From an uncultured Roseobacter sp. (GTDB lineage: Bacteria; Pseudomonadota; Alphaproteobacteria; Rhodobacterales; Rhodobacteraceae), in assembly GCF_947495025.1 (NCBI RefSeq), contig NZ_CANLXG010000003.1:372001-436000 (forward strand): 64,000 bases of DNA, read 5' to 3'. The stretch's first letter is position 1. Every line of letters begins with the position of its first letter. The notes under the pieces are model-generated. The model made no database searches, was not told the origin of the DNA, and worked only from the letters and a program-made list of their open reading frames with translations. The translations under genes and the position numbers were made by a program. Of the stretch, positions 25,299 to 33,743 are shown piece by piece.

Positions 25299-27881
25299 AT
25301 GCCGGTAGTTGTCGTTGAATCTCCTGCAAAAGCAAAAACGATCAACTCGTATCTCGGGAAAGACTACACCGTTCTTGCGTCCTACGGACACGTCCGGGAC
25401 CTGCCGCCGAAAGACGGCTCTGTCGATCCGGAAAACGGGTTTGACATGCTCTGGGAAGTGGCGTCCGACAGCAAAAAACACGTCAAGGCCATCGCCGATG
25501 CGCTGAAAGACGACAACGCCCTGATCCTCGCCACTGACCCCGACCGCGAGGGAGAGGCCATCAGCTGGCACCTGCAGGAAGCGCTGACCAAACGCAAGTC
25601 CATCAAGAAAGATACGCCCGTCAGCCGCGTGGTTTTCAACCAGATCACCAAAAAGGCCGTGACCGAAGCGATGGAAAATCCGCGCGAGGTCGATATGCCG
25701 CTGGTAGAGGCCTATCTGGCCCGCCGGGCGCTGGACTATCTGGTCGGCTTCAACCTCTCACCGGTGCTGTGGCGCAAACTGCCGGGGGCAAAATCCGCCG
25801 GGCGTGTGCAGTCAGTGACACTGCGTCTCATCGTCGAACGCGAAATGGAAATCGAGGCCTTTCGCAACCGCGAGTACTGGTCCGTCAAAGCCCTGCTTGC
25901 GACACCGCGTGGTCAGGAATTTGAGGCAAGGCTGACGGTTCTTGCCGGCAAAAAGCTCGAACGGTTCGACATCGAGAACGAAACCCAGGCTGAAATGGCA
26001 GTCCAGGCGATCAGCAGCCGCGATATGACGGTCCGTTCTGTGGAGGCGAAACCTGCCAACCGCAATCCTGCGGCCCCGTTCATGACGTCGACCCTGCAAC
26101 AGGAAGCCAGCCGCAAATTCGGCATGGGTGCCCGTCAGACCATGAGCACGGCACAGCGGCTGTATGAAGCGGGCTACATTACCTACATGCGGACCGATGG
26201 CATCGACATGGCGCCCGAAGCTGTGACTGCAGCCCGTGACGCCATCAAAAGGCTTTATGGTGCAGAATATGTGCCGTCTTCCCCGCGCATGTATAAAAAC
26301 AAGGCCAAAAACGCCCAGGAAGCGCACGAATGTGTGCGGCCAACGGACATGATGGTCAAAGCGACAGATCTCAAGACGTCCGACGCTGATCAGCGCAGGC
26401 TCTATGATCTGATCTGGAAGCGCACCCTGGCCTGCCAGATGGAAGCTGCACGTATGGAACGTACAACCGTCGACGTCGGAAGCGATGACGGGCAGGTCGT
26501 TCTGCGGGCCACCGGTCAGGTTGTTCTTTTTGACGGGTTCCTGCGCGTCTACGAGGAAGGCCGCGACGATGTGGTCGATGAGGATGACAAGCGCCTGCCT
26601 CAGATCGACGAAGGTGACCGCATGGAAAAGCGCGCGGTCACGCCCGAGCAGCATTTCACTCAGCCGCCACCCCGCTATACCGAAGCGACGCTGGTCAAGC
26701 GTATGGAAGAACTGGGGATCGGGCGCCCTTCGACCTATGCCAGTATCGTCACCACCATCCAGGACCGCGAATATGTCCGCAAGGACAAGAACCGGCTGAT
26801 CCCAGAGGACAAAGGGCGCCTGGTGACGGCTTTCCTTGAAAATTACTTCCGCAAATATGTGGGCTACGGCTTTACGGCTGATCTCGAGGACCAGCTTGAC
26901 AATGTCAGTGCCGGGGACGCGGATTATAAAGAAGTGCTCACCCGCTTCTGGCGCGATTTTTCAGCAGCCATTGCCGAAACATCTGATCTGCGCATTACGG
27001 AGGTGCTGGAAAAGATCAACGAAGTGCTTGAGCCGCACCTCTTTCCGCCCAATGAAGAAGGCACTGACCCGCGTCTGTGCCCCAACTGCGGTGCAGGCCG
27101 GTTGTCGATGCGCACCGCGCGGTCCGGTGGTGCGTTCATCGGATGCTCGAACTACCCTGAATGCCGGTATACCCGCGCATTTGGCCCGCCCGGCGAGGAA
27201 GACGACAGCGGAATTCCGCCCGAAGGTAAGGTTCTGGGCGAGGACGCCGGGGATAAAATTTATGCGTTCAAAGGTCGTTTTGGCCCCTACGTCCAGCGCG
27301 GCGAGGTTACCGAAGAAGACAAAAAGCCACCGCGCCAGTCGATCCCCAAGGACTGGCCGCCAGAGCAGGTCGACCTGCCGCAGGCCGTCCAGCTGCTGTC
27401 ACTGCCGCGCGAAATCGGCCCCCACCCTGAAGATGGCGTGCCGGTCTGGGCGAATATCGGACGGTATGGTCCTTACATCAAACACGCGGCATCAACGTCC
27501 GAACGCGGCGGCACCAATGCAAACCTTGAAAGCATTGATGAAGTCTGGACCGTTGGCATGAACCGCGCGGTGCAGCTGCTGGCGGAAAAGGTTGCCAGCC
27601 GGGGTGGGCGCGGTGCACCGGCAAAAACCCTGCGCGATCTGGGCGAACATCCCGACCAGGGCGGCCAGATCAGCATCATGGAAGGCAAATACGGCCCTTA
27701 CGTGAAGTGGGACAAGGTGAATGCAACGCTGCCCAAAGACAGTGAGCCCGATTCTGTCACCATCGAACAGGCGGTTCTGCTGATCGACGAAAAGGCCGCC
27801 AAAAAGGGCACGCGCCGCCGAAAAGCTGCACCGAAAAAGAAAGCCGCTGCGAAAAAAACGACTGCCAAAAAGGCCGGGTGA
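25299..27881 (+). CDS. topA: DNA topoisomerase I
   Basis: Type IA topoisomerase that relaxes negative supercoils. The 860-residue protein has an N-terminal Toprim domain (VVVESPAKAKTI, then TDPDREGEAISWH), the catalytic Tyr in YITYMRTDG, a C4 zinc-ribbon (CPNCGAG ... GCSNYPEC, about residues 605-630), three to four C-terminal repeats with the GRYGPYIKH / GRFGPYVQ / GKYGPYVKW pattern, and a Lys/Ala-rich basic tail. The ATG at 25299 (MPVVVVESP) is the normal family start. Confidence 0.96.
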   Translation: MPVVVVESPAKAKTINSYLGKDYTVLASYGHVRDLPPKDGSVDPENGFDMLWEVASDSKKHVKAIADALKDDNALILATDPDREGEAISWHLQEALTKRKSIKKDTPVSRVVFNQITKKAVTEAMENPREVDMPLVEAYLARRALDYLVGFNLSPVLWRKLPGAKSAGRVQSVTLRLIVEREMEIEAFRNREYWSVKALLATPRGQEFEARLTVLAGKKLERFDIENETQAEMAVQAISSRDMTVRSVEAKPANRNPAAPFMTSTLQQEASRKFGMGARQTMSTAQRLYEAGYITYMRTDGIDMAPEAVTAARDAIKRLYGAEYVPSSPRMYKNKAKNAQEAHECVRPTDMMVKATDLKTSDADQRRLYDLIWKRTLACQMEAARMERTTVDVGSDDGQVVLRATGQVVLFDGFLRVYEEGRDDVVDEDDKRLPQIDEGDRMEKRAVTPEQHFTQPPPRYTEATLVKRMEELGIGRPSTYASIVTTIQDREYVRKDKNRLIPEDKGRLVTAFLENYFRKYVGYGFTADLEDQLDNVSAGDADYKEVLTRFWRDFSAAIAETSDLRITEVLEKINEVLEPHLFPPNEEGTDPRLCPNCGAGRLSMRTARSGGAFIGCSNYPECRYTRAFGPPGEEDDSGIPPEGKVLGEDAGDKIYAFKGRFGPYVQRGEVTEEDKKPPRQSIPKDWPPEQVDLPQAVQLLSLPREIGPHPEDGVPVWANIGRYGPYIKHAASTSERGGTNANLESIDEVWTVGMNRAVQLLAEKVASRGGRGAPAKTLRDLGEHPDQGGQISIMEGKYGPYVKWDKVNATLPKDSEPDSVTIEQAVLLIDEKAAKKGTRRRKAAPKKKAAAKKTTAKKAG

Positions 27882-27964
27882 CACCGGGATAAGACCCGCG
27901 CGGCGGGCCACTGCCCGAAAGAGCTTTGCGCCCCGCGTGCCCTCGGCTATACTCAGAGTTGAAC

Positions 27965-27984
27965 CTGTCAGTTATAATTGACAG
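27965..27984. promoter_or_regulatory. 20-bp near-perfect palindrome overlapping a TATAAT, upstream of scoA
   Basis: CTGTCA-g-TTATAA-t-TGACAG is symmetric except for one position pair. It includes TATAAT at 27973-27978, a possible -10 box, and is 55 bp from the scoA start. This is the classic layout of a repressor operator over a promoter, but no -35 box at the normal distance is convincing. Confidence 0.5.
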
Positions 27985-28038
27985 CGGATCAACATCACTG
28001 CACAAATCGGGCCAGCCACCCGGACTTAAGGAAGCAAG

Positions 28039-28734
<696 letters not shown>

Positions 28735-28748
28735 GACGGGTAGCTGAC

Positions 28749-29795
28749 ATGGCAGACACGATTTACAGATCCAATGACGCCGATGAGGACCTGGCGTTCG
28801 ACGACCGTGGCTTTGAGGGCTTCTCGCGGGCGCAGGTCTCGATGATCATCACTAATCCAAATCTCGAAGACAACCCGATCGTCTATGTCAATGACGCGTT
28901 CACGCGGGTATCCGGATACGCCCGAAGTGCCGTAATCGGCCGCAACTGCCGCTTTCTGCAGGGCGAAGATACGGACAAGGCCGCAGTAGATATGCTGCGG
29001 GCGGGCATTGAGGCCGAAGACACCGTGTCAGTGGACATCCTGAATTACCGCGCAAATGGTGCCCCGTTTATCAACAGACTGGTTGTATCTCCGATCGTTG
29101 ATGCAGATGGAACCACTCAGTACTTTATCGGCATCCAGAAAGAGCTGCGTCGCGGCGAGCGCAATCCCGACGCAGACGCCGTAAATGACCAGCTGATGGA
29201 AGTGCAGAACCGGGTACAGTCAGATCTGTCTATGATCATCAGCATGATCCGCCAGCAATCGGGCGCCACCTCGGTCCCGGATGATTTCGCAGCACTCAGC
29301 CGCCGGATCGAAACACTGCAGCTTCTTTACGAAGAAATGAAGCTGTCAGACACACAGTCCAACCGCGGCACCATTCAGATGGGCAGTTTCATTTCCCGTC
29401 TCGCCTGTGCCATCGCCCACACGATGGGGCGTTCCGGTGTGCGCATGAACATGCATATTGAACAGTCAGAAGTGCCGATCGAAGTGGCGACACGTGTCGG
29501 GCTGGTAGTGTCCGAACTGCTGACAAATTCGTTTCAGCATGCGTTTGACAGGCTGGACATGGGGCTTGTGGACATACGCATGTCCCAGCTCAGCGCAGGT
29601 GGACTGCGTGTGACTGTGTCAGACGACGGCACCGGTATCCCGCGTGATATGCAGTGGCCGTCCGACACGACCGTTGGCGGGCGCATCATCAACGGCCTGA
29701 TCGAAGGCCTTGAAGGAACGCTTCAGCTGGGCCGCGGTGCTGCAGGAAGCTTTGTCACAATTGACGTGCCGGCAGGCGCATCTCTTTCAGAATAG
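28749..29795 (+). CDS. LOV-domain histidine-kinase-like photoreceptor lacking the phospho-acceptor His
   Basis: A 348-residue soluble protein. Residues about 25-135 form a LOV (PAS) domain with the FMN-adduct motif GRNCRFLQ (Cys67), the Asn of ILNYRANG and the flavin-switch Gln130 in YFIGIQ, so blue-light sensing is likely. Residues about 145-200 match the HisKA_2/HWE dimerisation helix, but the expected His of the HRVKNNL-type motif is Asn154 (QNRVQSDL). A complete ATPase domain follows: N-box [20 protein letters not shown] and the [16 protein letters not shown] region. It lies between scoA and scoB. It may be a light-switched pseudokinase, or phosphorylate by another residue. Confidence 0.88.
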   Translation: MADTIYRSNDADEDLAFDDRGFEGFSRAQVSMIITNPNLEDNPIVYVNDAFTRVSGYARSAVIGRNCRFLQGEDTDKAAVDMLRAGIEAEDTVSVDILNYRANGAPFINRLVVSPIVDADGTTQYFIGIQKELRRGERNPDADAVNDQLMEVQNRVQSDLSMIISMIRQQSGATSVPDDFAALSRRIETLQLLYEEMKLSDTQSNRGTIQMGSFISRLACAIAHTMGRSGVRMNMHIEQSEVPIEVATRVGLVVSELLTNSFQHAFDRLDMGLVDIRMSQLSAGGLRVTVSDDGTGIPRDMQWPSDTTVGGRIINGLIEGLEGTLQLGRGAAGSFVTIDVPAGASLSE

Positions 29796-29803
29796 GACCC
29801 GTA

Positions 29804-30430
29804 ATGCCCTGGGATCGCAATCAGATGGCGGCGCGTGCCGCCCAGGAACTTGAAGACGGCTGGTATGTCAATCTCGGGATCGGTATTCCGACACTGGTCA
29901 GCAACTACATCCCCGAAGGGATCGAAGTTACCCTGCAGTCCGAAAACGGCATGCTGGGCATGGGCCCCTTCCCGGTCGAAGGCACAGAAGACGCCGACCT
30001 GATCAATGCAGGCAAGCAGACGATCACGGAACTGCCCCAGACGGCCTATTTTGATTCTGCTCAGAGCTTTGGCATGATCCGCGGCGGCAAGATTGCCATG
30101 GCCATTCTGGGCGCCATGGAAGTGGCCGAGAATGGTGACCTCGCCAACTGGATGATCCCCGGCAAGCTGGTCAAGGGCATGGGAGGTGCGATGGACCTCG
30201 TCGCAGGCGTTGGCCGTGTGGTCGTGGTGATGGACCACACGAACAAGCACGGTGACAGCAAGGTACTGCCCGAATGCACCCTGCCCCTGACCGGCAAAGG
30301 CGTCGTGGACCGCATTATCACCAACCTTGGTGTGCTGGATGTGGTCGAAGGCGGCCTCCGGATCGTTGAGACCGCCGAGGGGGTATCAGAAGAAGAACTG
30401 CGCGCGGCGACACTGGCAACGATTGTCTGA
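29804..30430 (+). CDS. scoB: 3-oxoacid CoA-transferase, subunit B
   Basis: Beta subunit of the CoA-transferase. The 208-residue protein carries the catalytic glutamate in [14 protein letters not shown] (SENG motif, about residue 47), the start [14 protein letters not shown] and [11 protein letters not shown], all typical of SCOT subunit B. AGGACC precedes the ATG, 8 nt after the LOV gene stop. With scoA it should form the active heteromer used in ketone-body or polyhydroxybutyrate breakdown. Confidence 0.94.
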   Translation: MPWDRNQMAARAAQELEDGWYVNLGIGIPTLVSNYIPEGIEVTLQSENGMLGMGPFPVEGTEDADLINAGKQTITELPQTAYFDSAQSFGMIRGGKIAMAILGAMEVAENGDLANWMIPGKLVKGMGGAMDLVAGVGRVVVVMDHTNKHGDSKVLPECTLPLTGKGVVDRIITNLGVLDVVEGGLRIVETAEGVSEEELRAATLATIV

Positions 30431-30713
30431 TTTCGACATCACCCGTAAACAGGACGGCAGCAAAGGCCGTTATGTGCTGATATCTGACGGTCACGAGGCT
30501 GACCTGACCTATTCGGTACTGTCGCCGCAAACGGTCATCGCCGACCACACAGGAGTACCGGACGAACTACGGGGCACCGGCGCCGGGCTGGCGCTGGTGA
30601 CAAGGCTTGTGGAAGATGCGCGGGCAGAAGGTTTCCGGATCGTGCCACTCTGTCCTTTTGTGAATGCGCAGCGGCGGCGTCATCCGGAATGGGCAGATGC
30701 CTTTAACGTCTGA
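30423..30713 (+). CDS. small GNAT-like N-acetyltransferase (YjdJ type)
   Basis: A 96-residue minimal acetyltransferase of the type often annotated YjdJ or COG2388. The fold is recognisable from the [12 protein letters not shown] strand pair, [15 protein letters not shown] (acetyl-CoA loop) and [20 protein letters not shown] at the end. No ATG is available; the best start is TTG at 30423, which overlaps the scoB stop by 8 bp. Substrate unknown; translation is probably coupled to scoB. It converges on the transglycosylase gene, 2 bp away. Confidence 0.75.
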   Translation: MSDFDITRKQDGSKGRYVLISDGHEADLTYSVLSPQTVIADHTGVPDELRGTGAGLALVTRLVEDARAEGFRIVPLCPFVNAQRRRHPEWADAFNV

Positions 30714-30715
30714 TC

Positions 30716-31525
30716 TCAGTTCAGCCCGGCAAAGACACAGCCGTCAGACACGAGCTCGGGCGGTGTAAGACATAACCCTCTGGCAACCTGAAATGCCGCC
30801 AGCACTTTCGGCACGTAATTCCGGGTTTCTGCGTAGGGTGGGACACCGGCGTGTTTGCGCACCGCCCCCTCCCCCGCATTATACCCGGCCAGGACCAGAA
30901 TCGGATCCCCGCCGAATTCAGACATCAGCCAGTCAAGGTATCTGACCCCACCTTCGATGTTCTGTGAGGGCACCAGTCGGTCTTTGACGCCAAAACGCTC
31001 TGCTGTGGCCGGCATCAACTGCATCAGCCCCTGCGCCCCCGCATGGCTCTCTGCATCCGTGCGCCCGGACGATTCCACGGAGATCAGGGCAAGCACCAGA
31101 GCCGGCGATACCTGCGTCCCTACCGTGGACTTGAGAATGTCGATACCATTGGAACGCGCGATGGCCTGAAGATGCTGCAAACGGGGTTGGGGAACACCGC
31201 CCGTACCCTCAATGATATTCATCGCCATTTCCAGACGACCTGGACCGGCCGCGAAAATCTCAGGCGACACCCGGTCCCAGAACCAGCTGTAGGCGCCCAC
31301 AGGCTCCTGCGCCCTTGGTACGGGCTCTCCCTCGGGTATCGGCGGTGGTGGCGGCGCAAAGAACTGTTCGGCCGGATCTATCTGCACTGTGATGCGGCGC
31401 GCACCCGCTTTGGGCACGCCAACCCGTTTTGCCTCGAATTCAGGAAAAGGTGCCGGCCCTTCGGCGGCAACGGGTGCTCCCGCAAGAACGGCAGCCGCAA
31501 GGCTGCATAGGATCATATATTTCAT
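30716..31525 (-). CDS. lytic transglycosylase (SLT family)
   Basis: A 269-residue periplasmic muramidase that cleaves peptidoglycan between MurNAc and GlcNAc. A signal peptide (about residues 1-20, ending VAAE) is followed by a proline-rich linker (AEQFFAPPPPPIPEGEP) and an SLT domain (about 130-245) with the catalytic Glu in ISVESSGRTDAESHAGAQG, LMQLMPATA and AGYNAGEGAVRKH. It lies beside the pilus locus, where such an enzyme could open the wall, but it is transcribed away from it, so this link is only a possibility. Confidence 0.92.
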   Translation of the reverse strand: MKYMILCSLAAAVLAGAPVAAEGPAPFPEFEAKRVGVPKAGARRITVQIDPAEQFFAPPPPPIPEGEPVPRAQEPVGAYSWFWDRVSPEIFAAGPGRLEMAMNIIEGTGGVPQPRLQHLQAIARSNGIDILKSTVGTQVSPALVLALISVESSGRTDAESHAGAQGLMQLMPATAERFGVKDRLVPSQNIEGGVRYLDWLMSEFGGDPILVLAGYNAGEGAVRKHAGVPPYAETRNYVPKVLAAFQVARGLCLTPPELVSDGCVFAGLN

Positions 31526-31879
31526 AAGTACTGCCCGGCGGTTGTTTTACCGTATTCTTTGCAGACACTCTCGCAGAGATATGATCATTAAACCAGAGAA
31601 TCCGGGCCGGTATCGCGGCGATTTCGCCACATTCGGGAGCGTAAAGGCCCCCTGGAACAAGCTAACAAAAAATTAAATTGTTTATTTTCATGATGTTATA
31701 ATTTTCCTGCTAATTTTTTGCCGGACGGATGCAAAAGTCACATTTGCGGTCAAATTCATGCCCCAATCCCTGGGCTTTATAGCTGCATACCAAGTCGGAC
31801 AGACCACATGAGAGAAACGGTCACGAGGACGGCGCGGTTTAAACAGTAAAATCTCAATGATCCTTTGGAGGGACATGCC
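31526..31879. promoter_or_regulatory. AT-rich intergenic region upstream of the first pilin
   Basis: A 354-bp gap between the divergent transglycosylase gene and pilin 1. Most of it is clearly more AT-rich than the surroundings (especially 31660-31720), with TATAAT at 31697-31702. A 32-codon open frame at 31581-31676 has no ribosome-binding site or recognisable product. I see no RNA gene. It most likely holds the main tad-locus promoter and a long pilin leader. Confidence 0.5.
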
Positions 31880-32146
31880 ATGATGAAATTTATCAAAAAC
31901 TTCCGCAAAGACGAAGACGGTGCCGTGACAGTTGACTGGGTTGTTCTGACAGCCGCAGTTGTGGGTCTGGCGATCGCTGCCTATCAGTCCATCGAAGATG
32001 GTGCGACAAACCTGACAGAGAACACCGGTTCTTTCCTTGAAGAGCAGGACCCTGGCCTGGCGGCTGGCGGCACCATTCAGGGTGACGCAGGCGGCGACGC
32101 TGGTGGCGACGCTGGTGGCGGCGACGCAGGCGCTGTAACTGACTGA
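31880..32146 (+). CDS. Flp/Tad-type pilin 1 with Gly/Asp repeat tail
   Basis: An 88-residue pilin precursor. A charged 14-residue leader ending DEDG precedes AVTVDWVVLTAAVVGLA, the hydrophobic assembly helix. Processing after Gly14 would give mature position 5 Asp and position 6 Trp where Flp pilins usually have Glu and Tyr. The C-terminus has the repeat GGDAGGDAGGGDAG. GGAGG precedes the ATG pair at 31880/31883; either may be the start. A terminator and a second pilin gene follow. Processing would be by the prepilin peptidase at 41998. Pilin identity is supported by this context and not by a standard motif alone. Confidence 0.85.
   Translation: MMKFIKNFRKDEDGAVTVDWVVLTAAVVGLAIAAYQSIEDGATNLTENTGSFLEEQDPGLAAGGTIQGDAGGDAGGDAGGGDAGAVTD
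32086..32130 (+). repeat. tandem GGTGGCGACGC-type repeat in pilin 1
   Basis: About three to four copies of a 12-bp unit (GGTGGCGACGCT and variants) encode the Gly-Gly-Asp-Ala tail of pilin 1. Such a run can change copy number by slippage in steps of four residues without losing frame. Confidence 0.7.
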
Positions 32147-32197
32147 TCAGACACTGGTCTGACTGGACAACGGTTTTCGGTCTGACCTGACCAAACA

Positions 32198-32234
32198 GGG
32201 CCGCGTTCTGCACGCAGAAGGCGGCCCTTTTTTT
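32198..32234 (+). terminator. intrinsic terminator after pilin 1
   Basis: GGGCCGC and GCGGCCC form a 7-bp stem around a 16-nt loop, followed by seven T. It separates the pilin 1 transcript from pilin 2. Confidence 0.88.
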
Positions 32235-32267
32235 GCCCGACCAAATTAGAACAGAAAGCGTCATACA

Positions 32268-32447
32268 ATGTTTAAAGCATTGAGAAAATTCAAGAAGGAC
32301 GAGGCCGGGGCTGTAACTGTTGACTGGGTTGTTCTGACTGCCGCCGTAGTGGGACTTTCCGTTGCGCTGGTTGTAGAACTGAGAGGCGGGTCTGCGGGCC
32401 TGACCGAAAAAACTGAGGAATATCTGACGGATTACGAACCGGGGTGA
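32268..32447 (+). CDS. Flp/Tad-type pilin 2 (short paralog)
   Basis: A 59-residue pilin precursor, MFKALRKFKKDEAG followed by AVTVDWVVLTAAVVGLS. The leader is again 14 residues ending in Gly, and the block GAVTVDWVVLTAAVVGL is identical to pilin 1, so the genes are paralogs, but pilin 2 lacks the Gly/Asp tail and ends EYLTDYEPG. AGAAAG is a weak ribosome-binding site before the ATG. It has its own terminator. It could be a second major pilin, a minor pilin or a tip subunit. Confidence 0.85.
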   Translation: MFKALRKFKKDEAGAVTVDWVVLTAAVVGLSVALVVELRGGSAGLTEKTEEYLTDYEPG

Positions 32448-32478
32448 TCCGGACTGCGTCAGACTATGAGAATGCAGA

Positions 32479-32504
32479 GCGGCACAGGGATGTGCCGCTT
32501 TTTT
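32479..32504 (+). terminator. intrinsic terminator after pilin 2
   Basis: GCGGCAC, a 6-nt loop and GTGCCGC followed by six T, 32 bp after the pilin 2 stop. Confidence 0.88.
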
Positions 32505-32695
32505 ATGTGCCCCGCCCGGTGCTGCAGTGCCAGGACCTGATTATCCACCAGCCCCGATTGTTGCCTGATCAGGCAAAACGCCCCGTCCTGGACATGCGCT
32601 GATCCTGAAATTGCCACAATCGGACGTCAGAAACAGATCAGGAATCTTCACACCTGCCACGCGGCAAGGGCGAATAGGAATGACGAGGTAACACA

Positions 32696-33547
32696 ATGCG
32701 ATTGATTTTCGGTTTAGTACTTCTTGCCGGCCTTGGGCTAGCTGGTGGTGCTGTGTACATGGCAAAGGGCTACATCGGTCAGTATCAGGCCGAGCTGGCA
32801 GCTGCCAGAGACAAGCAGCGGCAGATTGTGCCTACAAGCATAGTCTATGTGGCCAAGAATAAGCTGAGCTACGGTGACGTGCTCAAAAAGTCAGACGTGC
32901 GCAGCGTGCGCTGGCCGACGAATGCAATTCCGAAAGGCTCATTCACGGACGTGAACGTTCTTTTCCCCGAAGGGGTTGAAGAGCCGAGGCTGATCGTGCG
33001 GGCCATGGAACCAGGCGAAGCTCTGATGAAGGTCAAGATCACCGAGCCGGGCGAAGATATCGGCCTGACCACTCGTCTCGAAAAAGGCATGCGCGCCTTT
33101 GCGATCCGTGTTGACGTTGCCAGCGGTGTTTCGGGCTTTCTGCGTCCGGGCGACAAAGTTGACGTATACTGGACAGGCTCTGTGGATGTTGGCGGCGGTC
33201 GCGAAGAGATCACCCGCCTGATCGAAACCAAGGTCCGGCTGATTGCCGTCGACCAGATCGATGACGAACTGCGCGGCGGTGCCCGCATCGCCCGCACTGT
33301 GACCGTTCAGGCGACGCCCGAACAGGTGGCTGCCCTCGCGCAGGCGCAATCGACAGGTAACCTGTCGCTGTCGCTTGTCGGTGCCGGCGACGACACCGAA
33401 GTGTCGGAAATCGAAGTCGACCAGGTTTCACTGCTGGGTCTGACAGTGGCAGCACCCAAGGTTGCAGCCCCCGCACCCAAGGTATGCTCGATCCGTACCC
33501 GTCGCGGCGCAGAAGTGGTTTCGATCCAGATTCCCTGCACAAACTAA
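32696..33547 (+). CDS. cpaB: Flp pilus assembly protein CpaB
   Basis: A 283-residue periplasmic, inner-membrane-anchored protein (RcpC in other systems) that stabilises the secretin. It has an N-terminal membrane helix (about residues 2-24), then an SAF/antifreeze-like domain starting at IVYVAKNKLSYGDVL with the VRWPTNAIPKG motif, and an RcpC/CpaB domain with GMRAFAIRVDVASGVSGFLRPGDKVDVYW-type sequence. A C-terminal Cys pair (CSIR ... IPC) may form a disulfide. GAGGT precedes the ATG. It stands between two terminators and so needs its own promoter in 32505-32695. Confidence 0.93.
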   Translation: MRLIFGLVLLAGLGLAGGAVYMAKGYIGQYQAELAAARDKQRQIVPTSIVYVAKNKLSYGDVLKKSDVRSVRWPTNAIPKGSFTDVNVLFPEGVEEPRLIVRAMEPGEALMKVKITEPGEDIGLTTRLEKGMRAFAIRVDVASGVSGFLRPGDKVDVYWTGSVDVGGGREEITRLIETKVRLIAVDQIDDELRGGARIARTVTVQATPEQVAALAQAQSTGNLSLSLVGAGDDTEVSEIEVDQVSLLGLTVAAPKVAAPAPKVCSIRTRRGAEVVSIQIPCTN

Positions 33548-33567
33548 AGCAAATCCAAGTACTTAAA

Positions 33568-33604
33568 CGGGCGCCGCACACCAGTGCGGCGCCCGTTTCT
33601 TTTT
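33568..33604 (+). terminator. intrinsic terminator after cpaB
   Basis: CGGGCGCCGCA and TGCGGCGCCCG form an 11-bp stem around CACCAG, followed by TTTCTTTTT. Confidence 0.88.
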
Positions 33605-33743
33605 GGCCTGTTGTAAATTACCCACATAAAGAGACATACAGAACCCGTTGATTATTGAAAAAAAATCAAAATGCGCGCACAGTTATACCCACGCGGGCGA
33701 TAAAGACCCGGAAACGAGGCGTGATCATACAAGGGCAGGTCAC

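Noticed and set aside
31581..31676. Short 31-residue open frame upstream of pilin 1
   Set aside because: No ribosome-binding site, no recognisable sequence, and it lies in a likely promoter/leader region.
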